A stretch of DNA of 64,000 nucleotides from Phytophthora sp. 'mugwort' (taxonomy: Eukaryota > Oomycota > Peronosporomycetes > Peronosporales > Peronosporaceae): NCBI GenBank assembly GCA_033558025.1, contig JAUCEF010000003.1, positions 124,001-188,000 on the forward strand, written 5' to 3'. The notes beneath the pieces were generated by a model. That model was given only the letters and a program-made list of their open reading frames with translations. It was not told where the DNA came from and did not search any database. Made by a program: the position numbers and the translations under genes. Of this stretch, positions 42,608-53,613 are shown one piece after another; the first letter of the stretch is position 1; every line of letters starts with the position of its first letter.

Positions 42608-43903
42608 ATGATGCGCTCGTTCTCGTCCCTCTCGGCCAAGCTGCCGCTCCACAAGCTGGCCACACGCGCCTTCTCAAGCTCCGTGGCCGACTCGCATCTG
42701 CTCGTGATCAACGCCGGCAGCTCGTCGCTCAAGTACTCGCTGTTCGACATACAGCCCGAAGGCGTGGGAGCTGCCGTGTTCACAGGCCTTGTGGAGCTGT
42801 CCACGCCCAGCAGTAAGAACGGCCGCATCACGCACAAGACGCTGGCCACAGGCAAGAAGGAGCAGATTGAGTTGCCCCTGGACACGCACCGTACCGCACT
42901 CGAGACGGCCGTGGGCAAGTTTTTCGGCTCGGATCTCGAGGGCATCAAGGCCGTGGGCCACCGCGTCGTACACGGCGGTGAGGCCTTCAGCCACGCTTCG
43001 CTCGTGGACAACCAAGTCATCGAAGCCATCAAGTCGAACATTAAGCTGGCGCCGCTACACAATCCCGGTAATCTACTGGGCATTGAGGTGGCCACTGAGG
43101 TCTTCGGCCCATGTCCTCAAGTCGTGGTCTTCGACACGGCTTTCCACGCCACGATGCCACCCAAGGCCTTCACGTATGGTATCCCACACAAGCTCTACGA
43201 AGACTTTGGCGTGCGTCGCTATGGTTTCCATGGCACGAGCCACCAGTTTGTGGCCAAGAAAGCTGCCGCTCTCCTCGGCAAACCCGTGGACGACTGCAAC
43301 TTCGTCACGTGCCATCTAGGAAACGGTTCCAGCATTGCCGCCATCAACAAAGGACGTTGTATTGACACAAGTATGGGGATGACTCCACTCGAAGGTCTCG
43401 TTATGGGCACGCGTTGTGGTGACGTCGATCCTGCTCTCCACGCTTTCCTATGCAAAGAACTCAACATGACGATCAAGGAGGTGGACACTATGCTTAATAA
43501 GAAGAGTGGACTGCTCGGAATCTGTGACGAGAGCGACATTCGTGTCATCCAGGACCGCGTACGTGCTGGTAACGATCCCGCGGCTTCGCTGGCGCTCGAC
43601 GTGTTTGCTCACCGTGTGCGCAAATACCTTGGCGCTTACGCGCTTGAGCTCGGTGGTGACCTCGACGCTGTTATTTTCACTGCTGGTATTGGCGAGAGTT
43701 CGGCAATGATCCGTGAGCGTGTGTGTCGTAACCTGGGCTTCTTGGGCATTGAGCTGAACGAGTCGAAGAACGCTGTGTCTATGATGGGCTCGGGCCCCGT
43801 CGAGATCCAGGCCGACAATGCTAAGACCAAGGTACTTGTCATTAACACGGATGAGGAACGCAGTATCGCCGAGCAGACGTACGAGATCGCGCTTAAGAAT
43901 TAA
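42608..43903 (+). CDS. Acetate kinase, probably mitochondrial
   Basis: The 431-residue single-exon protein interconverts acetate plus ATP and acetyl phosphate plus ADP. All family signatures are present: VINAGSSSLKYSLF at about residues 33-46, VGHRVVHGGEAFSH, FDTAFHATMPP, RYGFHGTSHQFV, VTCHLGNGSSIAAI, DTSMGMTPLEGLVMGTR and ITAGIGE-like FTAGIGESS near the end. The first 26 residues are basic, hydroxylated and lack acids (MRSFSSLSAKLPLHKLATRA), fitting a mitochondrial targeting peptide; bacterial enzymes start directly at the VINAGSSS strand. ATG 42608 is the first in frame after the Inr; a longer upstream frame lacks ATG. Its usual partner, phosphotransacetylase or phosphoketolase, is not in this window. 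Confidence 0.9.
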   Translation: MMRSFSSLSAKLPLHKLATRAFSSSVADSHLLVINAGSSSLKYSLFDIQPEGVGAAVFTGLVELSTPSSKNGRITHKTLATGKKEQIELPLDTHRTALETAVGKFFGSDLEGIKAVGHRVVHGGEAFSHASLVDNQVIEAIKSNIKLAPLHNPGNLLGIEVATEVFGPCPQVVVFDTAFHATMPPKAFTYGIPHKLYEDFGVRRYGFHGTSHQFVAKKAAALLGKPVDDCNFVTCHLGNGSSIAAINKGRCIDTSMGMTPLEGLVMGTRCGDVDPALHAFLCKELNMTIKEVDTMLNKKSGLLGICDESDIRVIQDRVRAGNDPAASLALDVFAHRVRKYLGAYALELGGDLDAVIFTAGIGESSAMIRERVCRNLGFLGIELNESKNAVSMMGSGPVEIQADNAKTKVLVINTDEERSIAEQTYEIALKN

Positions 43904-43918
43904 GATTTTGCTTGAGTT

Positions 43919-44398
43919 TCAGCAATCATTTCCTAGCAGTTGAGCAAAAATAAAAGAGAAAAAAAGATGAAAATATAAAATATACTTCGAAGTACTGACA
44001 TTGCCCAAAGTCATCAGAAAAGCTGCTTGAGTCACAATCTTCTCGCCTAAAAACTCGCTGATCTTTTTGCGGATCTCGTCGCAGTTGTCGTACACTGGCG
44101 TATCGCCACACTCTCCCTCATCTTCCAGTTCAGTCTCCAGAATACGTTCAAGTAGATCAAGCCCAACTTTTGTCCTCTTGGTGTTCTCCTCTCGCTGTCC
44201 CGTAGCTTTACGCTTCTTGTCATTGATCTTCTGCTTCTTCTTCTCCATCTTGGCTCTCTTTTCGCGGCGGTAAAATAATCTACAAGCTTCTAGATAAGTC
44301 GTATTTCCAGCTCCTCTATCTGACCCGGTAAGGCCCGTGAATCGGTAATACGGACCCGAATTGACCTGGCATTCTTTTAGAAACTCCTTTAATGTCAT
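43919..44398 (-). CDS. DUF7726-like protein, truncated at both ends
   Basis: The open frame encodes 159 residues from ATG 44398. It contains part of a first small helical module (MTLKEFLKECQVNSGPYYRF, then ACRLFYRREKR), a basic linker, and the start of a second module (YDNCDEIRKKISEFLGEKIV). The NCDxIRxKI plus SYxRF pattern is that of the DUF7726-type proteins common in fungi, whose function is unknown. The same frame continues upstream of ATG with KYNCNQIRARSRKFLG to about 44450, so the true N-terminus is missing or lies in another exon. The second module stops short after LMTLGNVS, where related copies continue with SLRSFM. This suggests decay. It ends 15 bp from the acetate kinase stop codon. 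Confidence 0.5.
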   Translation of the reverse strand: MTLKEFLKECQVNSGPYYRFTGLTGSDRGAGNTTYLEACRLFYRREKRAKMEKKKQKINDKKRKATGQREENTKRTKVGLDLLERILETELEDEGECGDTPVYDNCDEIRKKISEFLGEKIVTQAAFLMTLGNVSTSKYILYFHLFFSFIFAQLLGNDC

Positions 44399-44715
44399 TT
44401 TTTTCGTACCCAGAAACTTGCGACTCCTGGCACGAATCTGGTTGCAATTGTATTTAAGCTCTTGCGAGTCAAACCCGTCGTCTTGTATTCTTCATCTAGA
44501 GGTGCCGGTACAGTAGTCAGTGGCAATAAATAGTACAGGCGCATTACTCGGCATTAATGCGTTCTCGGACGACTATCGGCCATGATGTTGCTGTGCATGG
44601 AATGGATGGCGGGAAACGATTGGAACTTAAAAAAAAATACCCGCATTTTTACGTAAAAATGTTTTTGATGACAAATGTTGCAGCTACTGAAAAAAACAAA
44701 AGTCTCTAAATTTGC
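44399..44715. other. Remnant N-terminal coding and spacer
   Basis: 44399-44450 still encodes the beginning of the first DUF7726-like module on the minus strand; a TGA at 44492-44494 closes the frame with no ATG. The rest is AT-rich spacer and the 3' flank of the Mak21-like gene, with an inverted acgtaaaaatg/catttttacgt pair near 44640-44660. Confidence 0.5.
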
Positions 44716-47514
44716 TTAATACAACTCTAGATTCCGCGACTTCTTTGACTTCTTTGTCTGTTGGGGGCCCTTGGCCTGCTTGGCAATAGCCTCCTTTACA
44801 ATCTGGTCGTAGTCGTCGGCGCTGGCAAACATGGACTTCCGTTTGTCACCAGCCTTTGGTGGTGTCTGTTTCTTCCTCTTGGTCTCAAACTCTTGCAGCT
44901 CCTCCTGAAGCACGTTGTCGTCGTCATCCGCTCCCATAACGGAGAAGTCAAAAGCATTCTCATCCTCGTCATCGTCTTCATCTTCCTCGTCGTCGCCTTC
45001 CTGATCCAACTCTCCGACGGTATCCTCGTCCTCTTCAGGTGCATCGAATTGAGGCATCTCCTCCTCACCCTCAAGTGCCGGTTCTTCCTCCTCATCCGAC
45101 TCACCCCATTCGGCCATGTCGGGGTCTTCATCGTCATGGTTTCCATCCTCCATGATACCCTCGGCCAGTTCCTGAGCGTACGCATCGATCTCTTCATCGT
45201 CAGCGTCGTCTTCCATGTCAGCAAAGGCGTCAGCATCATGCTCATTCTTGATCTTCTTCGTACGGCGGCTGTTCGGGTGCTCAGCATCCCGAGACGCACG
45301 CTCCTTGAAGAACTTGTAGAAGAACTGGTCGCTGGCGTCCACGTTGGCCACGTTCTCATGCAGCACTGCCTCAGTGTTAATAGGAGCGAACGTCCAGTTC
45401 TTCGCCTTGGCGCCATTGGTACCACCTGTCTCGGCCACTTTGTTGCGCGGCTTCTTGTTCACAAACTTCTCGAAGAACGCGTGCATCGTGAAGTCCACCA
45501 GCGGGTCTCCGTCGTATTGAATGCCAGTCTTGTTGTCAAGCAATTGACGTGTGAAGCTCTGCACGGACGGATGATAGTGATGAAGAAGCATCTGAAGTTC
45601 CCAGGCACATGACGTCTCAGCACCAGCGAACAGCGGGTTACGCTTGCTAGCATGGTATCCGACTTCTTCCTCCTTAGCCTTCTTCGTGCTAGTTTTCGGT
45701 TCATCATCAAAGCTCACGACCGCAATTTCCTTAGACTTCTTCGACTCCTTCTCCGGTTTACCAAACATCTGCGCCAGGACCTTAGCCGAGCGCTCAGCGT
45801 CCGTCAGACCATCATTAAGCTTATCCGCTCCAGTATCTTCAGCAGTGTCATCATCATCGTCAGACTCCTCCTTCTCAAGCTCAAACGAACGCGTCTCCTC
45901 CGTCTTCGCATCTTCAAAATGCTCATCCTCAGCAGAATTGCCATTGGCAGAACCAGCCTCGGGTTGGTCCAGTAACGTGCGCAGCTGGGGCTTCACCTTA
46001 ACCAGTTCAGACAAGAGGAAAAGCACGGCACAAACGAAGGCCGACGGCATCACGCTGGCAAGCTGCAACAACCGCTTCGTGAACGCACCGGCACGGGCAG
46101 GTGATACATCCGCCTTCATAGCACGGAAGATGAGGTTTAAGAACAGCGTATGCTTGGAAGTCTCGCGCACCTTGGGATCAATCAGCTTGTCGTATAACGC
46201 AGTATAGAATCGATCCGAGACCGAGTTCGTGCTGTTCATAACCTGGAATAACAGCATAAGCGCTTGCACGCTGGTACTATGATGGGCACGGTGCACAACC
46301 TGGAAAAGCGAGTCAATTTCCTCAGTAAAGTTGGCTGCAGTGGCATCCGCGTACGGGAACGCGCGGTTCACACCAACCAGCAACGCACTCAGCAGTTTAC
46401 GGTCCATCGCTTCTTCAAAAGTCGGTCCAGTAGTTTTTTTCTTCTTGTTTTTCTTGTCATTCTTCACGATCTTAATCTTCTTCTTCTCTTCTTCGTCATG
46501 GCGATGCACCTCCTTTGAGAATAACCCAAAGTATACAGAGATTAAGTGGCCAGCAAGATCGGCATCCACCCCGTCGCCTTCGAGATAAATCTGGTTTAGA
46601 AACAACACGGCGTTGTACTTGGCACGGTCTGACACTTTCGGCCGCGTCAACAGGCGCTCCACCTCGTCCACTACCACGCGCTTCATGGCCGGATGTTCAC
46701 GTAGTAAATCTTGTAGCATACGGTGCAGATAGGCTGCGATCTTGCGGTCCGGGTCGCCAAGTTTGTTAACCAACATGGCCAGCAGTACAGCCTCCTGTTC
46801 GGGTTTGGCCTTGAGCAGCGCATTGGCAGCACGCAGACACGCACGCTTGTGGCTGTCCACAGCGTCGTCCATACCTGCTGTAAGCACGCTAGTGAGCTGG
46901 GTATAAGCCGTCTTGAGACAGTGTTCGAAGAACCAGAGCACCAAGTGAGCGGGCGAGTGCTGGGCTGCTTGTAGCGGATGCTGGTGGAAGAAACGGAGCT
47001 TGGCATCGTCAGGAAGGAGGTTGTTAAGGAATAAATCCTTGAGCGAGTCGACGGCCATGAGGCTCTCGCGTCGGGCCTTCTTACTGGCCATGGTGATGAG
47101 CTGGCCGAGTCGCAATAGCGAGTGTAGCGGTGAAGCTTGCGACGTCAGCGTGAGCGCAGCGACTCTGTCGGACAACGTACCGGACTTCATCATAGTGGCC
47201 AAATACTTGTCGTCGCTCGACATCTTTCCGCTCTTCTGTGTCTCAAAGCGAGTGACTTCAGTCTCAAGTAGCTGCTGTGCCCGCTTCTTAAGTGTCAGCA
47301 CCAGTTCATCCGTCGCTTGCAAAGGCTCACCGCCCTCGCTCTTGTGCTTGAGTCTGGGCTTGAGTTTCGGCTCTGCGTCGTACCAGGCTACGCCCTGCTC
47401 GTTCAGCAGCGCCACCAACTGGCTCAGGTTGCCAGGCTCTAGCTTCGTGTGGCTATGCTTCGTCTTGGCGGCCAATGCCGCCGTCTTGTTGCTGCTCTTG
47501 CCGTCCTTGGCCAT
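44716..47514 (-). CDS. Ribosome biogenesis factor Mak21/Noc1 (CEBPZ family)
   Basis: The 932-residue single-exon protein starts at ATG 47514 (MAKDGKSSNK); the frame extends 39 bases further only from a GTG. A HEAT-like N-terminal half includes GTLSDRVAALTLTSQASPLHS and LKDLFLNNLLPDDAKLRFF. The CBF/Mak21 domain lies at about residues 440-670 with SVQALMLLFQVMN, SDRFYTALYDKLIDPKV, FLNLIFRAMKADVSP, and NPLFAGAETSCAWELQMLL with HHYHPSVQSFTRQLL. The C-terminus is strongly acidic, followed by a basic lysine-rich tail (KKSKKSRNLELY). In yeast Noc1 works with Noc2 in early 60S pre-ribosome assembly in the nucleolus. The acidic and basic tails match that location. Confidence 0.88.
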   Translation of the reverse strand: MAKDGKSSNKTAALAAKTKHSHTKLEPGNLSQLVALLNEQGVAWYDAEPKLKPRLKHKSEGGEPLQATDELVLTLKKRAQQLLETEVTRFETQKSGKMSSDDKYLATMMKSGTLSDRVAALTLTSQASPLHSLLRLGQLITMASKKARRESLMAVDSLKDLFLNNLLPDDAKLRFFHQHPLQAAQHSPAHLVLWFFEHCLKTAYTQLTSVLTAGMDDAVDSHKRACLRAANALLKAKPEQEAVLLAMLVNKLGDPDRKIAAYLHRMLQDLLREHPAMKRVVVDEVERLLTRPKVSDRAKYNAVLFLNQIYLEGDGVDADLAGHLISVYFGLFSKEVHRHDEEEKKKIKIVKNDKKNKKKKTTGPTFEEAMDRKLLSALLVGVNRAFPYADATAANFTEEIDSLFQVVHRAHHSTSVQALMLLFQVMNSTNSVSDRFYTALYDKLIDPKVRETSKHTLFLNLIFRAMKADVSPARAGAFTKRLLQLASVMPSAFVCAVLFLLSELVKVKPQLRTLLDQPEAGSANGNSAEDEHFEDAKTEETRSFELEKEESDDDDDTAEDTGADKLNDGLTDAERSAKVLAQMFGKPEKESKKSKEIAVVSFDDEPKTSTKKAKEEEVGYHASKRNPLFAGAETSCAWELQMLLHHYHPSVQSFTRQLLDNKTGIQYDGDPLVDFTMHAFFEKFVNKKPRNKVAETGGTNGAKAKNWTFAPINTEAVLHENVANVDASDQFFYKFFKERASRDAEHPNSRRTKKIKNEHDADAFADMEDDADDEEIDAYAQELAEGIMEDGNHDDEDPDMAEWGESDEEEEPALEGEEEMPQFDAPEEDEDTVGELDQEGDDEEDEDDDEDENAFDFSVMGADDDDNVLQEELQEFETKRKKQTPPKAGDKRKSMFASADDYDQIVKEAIAKQAKGPQQTKKSKKSRNLELY

Positions 47515-47704
47515 GTTGGCGACTGCCACTTTGAGCCAGCCAATCGTGACCACTGCAGAAAACGATATAGAGAATCGTATCGACTTACACAGGGCTAAAA
47601 CGCGCGGGCGCTAATAACGACGCCAATCAAAACTCCCGGCAAAATGGAAATTTTTTTACACAAGTGGCAAAGGCAACAACAAGTGGCAAAGATGGACTTG
47701 ACAG

Positions 47705-48453
47705 TTGCTAAGCGAGACAGCATCGTCCGTGGCCGAGGCGGCCATCGCCGTGTCCTTGAGTGAGACCGCGCCGCCGTCCTACAACCCAATGACCGCAAGC
47801 TCAACGTCCGGTCTCCCGAGTCTCACGAGCGTCGTATCAACACTGGCCACTGCCCCGCGGCCAGCCAATGAGGACGAGAGCGAGGAGGTTCATGAACCTC
47901 AAGGGCCCATACACCGCAGTGACAACCAGACGTACGAAAGCGCGGCCATCTTTTTCTACTGACGTGAGAAGAAGGAAAAGCTGAAAAAGACCAAACTCCA
48001 GGCCTTGAAGCCGCAAGACAGGAAGCGGAAGGCTAGTGAGGGCAAAAAAGCTCAAGACCGGAGATGAACTGCTTAAGAAGATTCAGGAAGTGGAGCTGCC
48101 CGACATGGGCGAGGACGGTGCCGTGCCCGTGTTCGACGACTGCGACGAGATCCGCAAGAAAATCACTTTTTTCTGGGTGAAAGACAGTGACAAAAGCGGC
48201 ATTCTTGCGGGCTCTTGGCGACATCAACAGCAACAGTCTACGCAGCGTTATGAACCTAAAACGTGGCGCGGGATCGGGAGCGGCAAACGTCGCATATCGC
48301 ACGGCTTACGTCTTTTTCGAGAAGAAACGCATCCTGGAAAATGGCAACAAGACCAAGAAGCGTCTTGACAACGAGAAGAAGGAGGGGCGTAACGGGTTCC
48401 CGCTCCGTCATGAAAACGGCATGCGTTGGGTCCGTATAGGGAACAAGATGTGA
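47705..48453 (+). pseudogene. DUF7726-like gene, broken copy
   Basis: The reading gives a Ser/Thr-rich leader, an acidic DESEEVHEP segment, the end of module 1 (ESAAIFFY, then REKKEKLKKTKLQAL after a stop), the basic linker, and module 2 (VFDDCDEIRKKITFF). After a frameshift near 48178 it resumes as LGDINSNSLRSVMNLKRGAG and AYVFFEKKRIL to about 48450. The beginning of module 1 is deleted. Compared with the copy at 54731-55730, order and spacing agree. It starts near the Mak21-like promoter in head-to-head arrangement. It cannot encode an intact protein. Confidence 0.65.
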
Positions 48454-48634
48454 TGCAGTTGCACTGGAGGTATTTTTTGGTTCGGCTTAACCTGCATATA
48501 ACTGCGTAAGTCGCATTTATTTTTCAATCCGATTTAATTTAAGTAAAAAAAAATCGTTTGCTAAGCAAAAATGTCCACAATTTCACTTGAATTGAACCAT
48601 TAACCTAAGGCAGTATGCTGCATGAACCTTCGTC

Positions 48635-51600
48635 TTACAAGTCCAAATCGATGCAACTTCGTGCCAAGTTTGTAGCTTCTTGTGCCTGTTGCAGTGCCAT
48701 AACCGACTTAAAGTAACGCGTCAAGTGTAGACGAAGACGATGATCCTGTTCACGTAACTTGGCCATCGCAGCAGGAGAAACTCCGCTCACATTTTGAGTC
48801 AACACGGCGGCACTCGAGTCCAGCAGCAGATCCACGAGATTGTACGGGATCCACGGAAGCTCCACCTGGCCAGTGTTCGCCATCTGAGACTTTGTGCTTC
48901 CTCCACGCATGGAAACAGCATCCGGTAGAAGGTTTTCCACCAACTGCAGACCTTCCAGTAGCAGGCCATGTTTCAGATAAAGTTTCAGCAATTTTGCCGG
49001 ATTTCCAGACGTCGGACTTGATAAACATTTGTTTAGCCACAAAGGCAACACCAGTTTGCGACCTTGTTGCCAGAAATCCAGTATCGTCTCAGCAGCCACT
49101 TCGTATTGTTCCAGTGATGCAGCATTTACCAGTAACATTTCAAGTAATTCCCACAGCAAATCACTATCAGCACGAGAGATTGAGGACGTAGCAGAGTGCT
49201 CACTAGCGACGCAATAACGAGCCAAAGACTTGGTGAGACCGTCGAAGCTTGTCACTGAGCTTCGACGCGCTATATCGGCAGCCATCTCGATCGAATACAT
49301 GCCAGCTCTTCGACGTTCAGCCAGCGTGAAATGTCCGGAATGATGGCAACTGCTGTGAACGGCATCCACCAACAACGCGATCACTTCGTCACCATCCATC
49401 GTACTCAAGAGCAGACTCTCTGAGTGACCAAGCGCCAGCAACCGCAGCTTCCCGTCCAGCACAACCAGCTCACGACGCATATCTTCCAGTGTAACGACAC
49501 TTAGCAATGGTGTCGACTTGGTGTCTTCCAGCACTGGACGTTTGAGCTCTTCAGTGTGTAACTTGCGTACAACCCAGCGGTTCTCAGTAGGTAGTGCTAG
49601 CAACGCGTTACATGCTGCATTCAGAGCGTTGCGTTGTGCCTCGAGAGCAGCCTTGGAAGTAGAAACTGCTAGTCGTAGTCGAAGTGCGAGAGCGTAGAGT
49701 GACGAGGCCGCATTCGCTGGCTGCTGCTTGCGCATGTAGAACGAGAACAACAAGTTGTAGTATCGAACTGCACCCGCATCCAGTCCATCGCCTTGGACGA
49801 CCGTCGCGTTCGCTGCTTGCCACATAATATACTTCTCAACATGTGACTCCAATGACCCCCACTGCAGCTCACAAATGAGGTCAAGATGACCATATCGATA
49901 CAATTCCTTGACCAAATAATTGACGCACTCACTCGCTGTGTCCTCACCATCCACAGCAGTCTCCGAGCCATCCAAAGCTGCTGACAGGTCTGCAGTATGC
50001 ATGAGTGCAAGATGCGCATCACGGAATAATCGGTCTTCAACCGAGTATTTAAACACATTCACCCAGATAAACGACTGCAGTGCGAAGCTTTGCTCATTGT
50101 TATCATGGTGAGTCAAGTGGCTCAGAGCTTGTGTGACCACAGTCCACAGGAAACTAAGCAGCTGATCGTAATGACCACGAGGCATCGTCTCTTTCAGTAA
50201 CCCAACAATGTCGTAAACAAACTGCTCCATAGCTTTCTCTGATAGCGACGATCTGTGGTGACGCTCCACGAAGAAGTTCGATAGACAAATACTGAAGCAG
50301 CGAATCGCTTGCTGGAAACACCAACGAGCATGAGCGCGGGCATCTTCATCGTCATGACGAGCAGCAGCTTCTTGGCCCTCGCAAGCAAGACACTCACCGA
50401 TCGAGCGCACATACTCATGCACTTGTTCCGTCTGTTCTGAGCTAGCAGCTTCGCTCTTGTTAGAACTGTGGAGACTGATATCACTGAGGTTACAGCAGAA
50501 CATGGCGCGCAACAAGCGGAACTGCTGTCGCTTCTGTAAGAAACGCACTAGCGATTCGTTGGGCTGAGAGACGTACTGCAAAATGTCACGCGTAAACGTG
50601 GCCAACACGCCGTGGGCTTCTTCACTGCGCACATTGTTGCTCGCGCTAGCGAGCTGCACGACCGAAAGTGCTCGTTTAAAGTTGCTTGAGTGGTTGAGTT
50701 TCCTGTTAACGTTCAGCAGGAACATCTGAAGCAGTGGCGGCATCAGCGTAGCCGATGACGTGACAGGATCCGTGTCTGGTTGAGTGATGCCTTGACTGGC
50801 AACCCACCGACTGAGTCTCCAACGTTGATACACTGTGATGGATTTAGGCAAATACATCCGCACGATTTTACTCAGCGTCGAAGAGCTCAAGAAAGCTGGC
50901 CGAGTGTCGACCAGATACGCCAAAAAGAGCACCACACGAAGCGATTGGTGGCACATTTCATCAATTGTTCGGGACGCCACTTGGTCGAAAGCAAAACACA
51001 TTTCATGTCCAGCAAAAAATGGCCGACGTGTAGTCGAGTAGTAATCGCTTGGAGCAGCCGTATCGGTCATCAAAAGGGTCTCTTTATCGTCGTTAGCCAT
51101 GTCTTCGTCTTCATCACTGACGGGGCCGGGTTCGCGCTTCAGTGACGACGATTTGTACGCTCCAGCGTCACGGCAAAGATCAAACGGGAACAAATGCTCC
51201 ACTAAGTCGTGGAAAACTTGATCTTGGAAGACGGCATCGCCACCGAGTAACTTACTGAGACGCAAAATGGAGCGTGTGAGAATCAGCTCAGCGCTGACAT
51301 TTTGTCCAGTGATAGAAGCACTAGCGACGAAATCCGAGCGTAGACCGAGACGAACGCAATGACGCGCCAAAGCCACAAAAGATTCCACTTTCCAGTCAGA
51401 AACTACATCAGCGACTTCACGGTGGATGAACGACTGGAAACTCTGGCTGGGGAACCCATCAAATACCGGGAGAACTTCTGAGACCAACTCTGCCACGCAC
51501 TCGCCGCTTGTAGAGCTTGAATCTGCTTGTGGAATGAATGCAGCAGTGATCGATGGAGCGGACGGGAACAGCAACGACACGCGGTTACGACGTAGCATCA

Positions 51601-53451
51601 CTGGGGCACCTGGGAGCAGTGCGTTCGTCGTCGTAGCAAAGCCAATGGGCACATTCTCGCATCGCCAGTGCTTGGTACACAGCGCAATAAGCTCCTTCCA
51701 GATGCTAATGCGTAGTACATTTGGCGTCATGCCGCTACGGACTGCAGTAGCACCGGCGGCATCGACACATCGGCTTGACACTAGACGAATTAAAACGTCT
51801 TTGTACTTTGGCAGACGATGAGTAAACGGCGACTGGGAGCTGAAGTCACCTCGAACGTTGTTCTGTGCTTCCTCGATAGCATTAGACAGATTCTGTCGCG
51901 AAAACCGGCCAGGAAGCAGGATCCGATCAGCAAAAAAGTCATCAATAAGCGTCAGAACGCCTTCTTCCTTCAAATCAAACAGCCATTCACTGTCTTCAAG
52001 CTCGTATTTCTGCATCTGCACGTTGAGACTGCTGACAAGTTGACCGATAATTCGCTTTGGACCTGTGAGTGCCATCGGGTTCGGATGAATGTACACTTCA
52101 TCACCATCCAGCGACCGCCACGAAGAGAACAAAAAGTTCTTGTCCACAGCGAAGTCCACCATTTGCAGGCCGCGCTTAGCCTTGAGCTCTGGGGATTGCA
52201 CTGTAAAGACCCTAGCCGTGTCCAATGCCAGCTCGTCTCCACCTGTTCCAGTGCTTGACGCAGCAGCAGACTGTACGTCACCTCTTAGCAGATAAATTTC
52301 CGTCGAATGCGCCGCTGTCGTATCCAAATGCACTAATAGTCTGCAATTATCCGATTCTGTCGGCAATAGAGCCACTAGTTTGGCATGAGTAGCATAGACA
52401 CCCATACTATTGGATCCGTCATCGCCATCCAAGACTTCATCGTCCCAACCTGCTTCTTCATTGACATTTTCCTCCTTCGTCACGAGTGTCCGCAGTTGCT
52501 GACGTCCAAGACATGACTGGGAGCTGAAACTCCACGCTCGGAGCACACAATCGGCTGACACGGTGACCACACACACGTCCTTCTCCCTCTCGTCTTCATC
52601 TCCATCAATCTCGAAACACGCCATGGCCATCACTGCTGCTCCGACCTGTTTCTTCTTTCCATCTTCTCCACTTCCCTTCAACTTAGCTGCAGTTGTTTTA
52701 ATCAGTCCATGCCAGATCCAACTAACCACCGACTCGTCTGAGAATACAAACTCTTGGGTCTTTTTGGCGTCTCTGGGGAGTCCAAAGTTAACGCCCAGCA
52801 CTCTCCCCGTGTCTGTTCCCAGCACCAAATTGTACTCATTGACCCACAACGCGACTGTCAAGATCTCGTCACTATGGAGCGTCTGCATGACGTCGCAACG
52901 ACTGCGTGTGGCTGGTTTCGGCTCGGGAAAAGCCTTGAAATCAGCCTGGGAGAAGATGCTGAGGCTATCGTCTCCTGGCAATGAATACGTAAACCTGTGG
53001 ATTGTCCCGGCGTGTGTCACGACGTTGATCGTCACCGCGTCGTCTTCCCAGCTCTCGACTGCGAACACTCCCGTGCTCACAACAGGCGCGGGGAACTCGA
53101 GACGGACGCCGTTTTGCTTTAAAGTCGTGTTTAAACTCCATTCGCGTAGTAAAAGCACATTCTTAAGCACGCGCCAACACACAAAGCGGTCGCGTAGACT
53201 CTCGTTCTGGAAGTAGAAACTGCCAGAGCCACTACACTCCAATGCGCGTACTGAGGCAAGTTAGAAATTGTGGTTAGAAATGACTGGAACTGAGGGGGGA
53301 GAGTGGACTTACCACGTGCAAAACTCTTGGGCGGTTGGGAGCGGACGGACGGACTGGAGATGACGAAGCTTGGGACGGACGAAAGCTCGGGGGACACGCC
53401 CTCGTCGTCCTCGAAGCACGCGAACTGCGCCTCCTGCAGTAGCGGACGCAT
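48635..53451 (-). CDS. Nucleoporin Nup160 (Nup120) homologue
   Basis: A short first exon 53451-53313 (MRPLLQEAQFACFEDD) is spliced to 53250-48635 by a 62-bp intron with donor gtaagtcc and acceptor tgcctcag, phase 1, giving 1584 residues. The N-terminal half is a WD-like beta-propeller: ILTVALWVNEYNLVLGTDTG is the conserved blade, and DVCVVTVSADCVLRAWSF is the strongest WD repeat. The C-terminal half is alpha-helical, as in the Nup120/160 family, with long helical repeats such as LLSFYMRKQQPANAASSLYA. Nup160 is a scaffold subunit of the Y-complex of the nuclear pore. The length is somewhat above that of animal Nup160. Assignment rests on layout and motif pattern, not alignment. Confidence 0.8.
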
Positions 53452-53613
53452 GGCGGCAGCTTGGTTTGATTTAGTGTTGTATGGTGTCCGACGCAGTCCC
53501 GTGTAAGTACGAAAATAATTGGGATTGATATTACAGCAACATTTACGCAACTTAATACGTAGAAGATGAAGGGGCGGATCTATCACTAATAGTCTCGGAG
53601 CTCCTCGACCATC

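Noticed and set aside
44761..45612. 283-codon hydrophobic plus-strand frame
   Set aside because: It is the antisense of the acidic tail of the Mak21-like gene; Asp/Glu codons read in reverse give Val/Leu/Ile-rich sequence.
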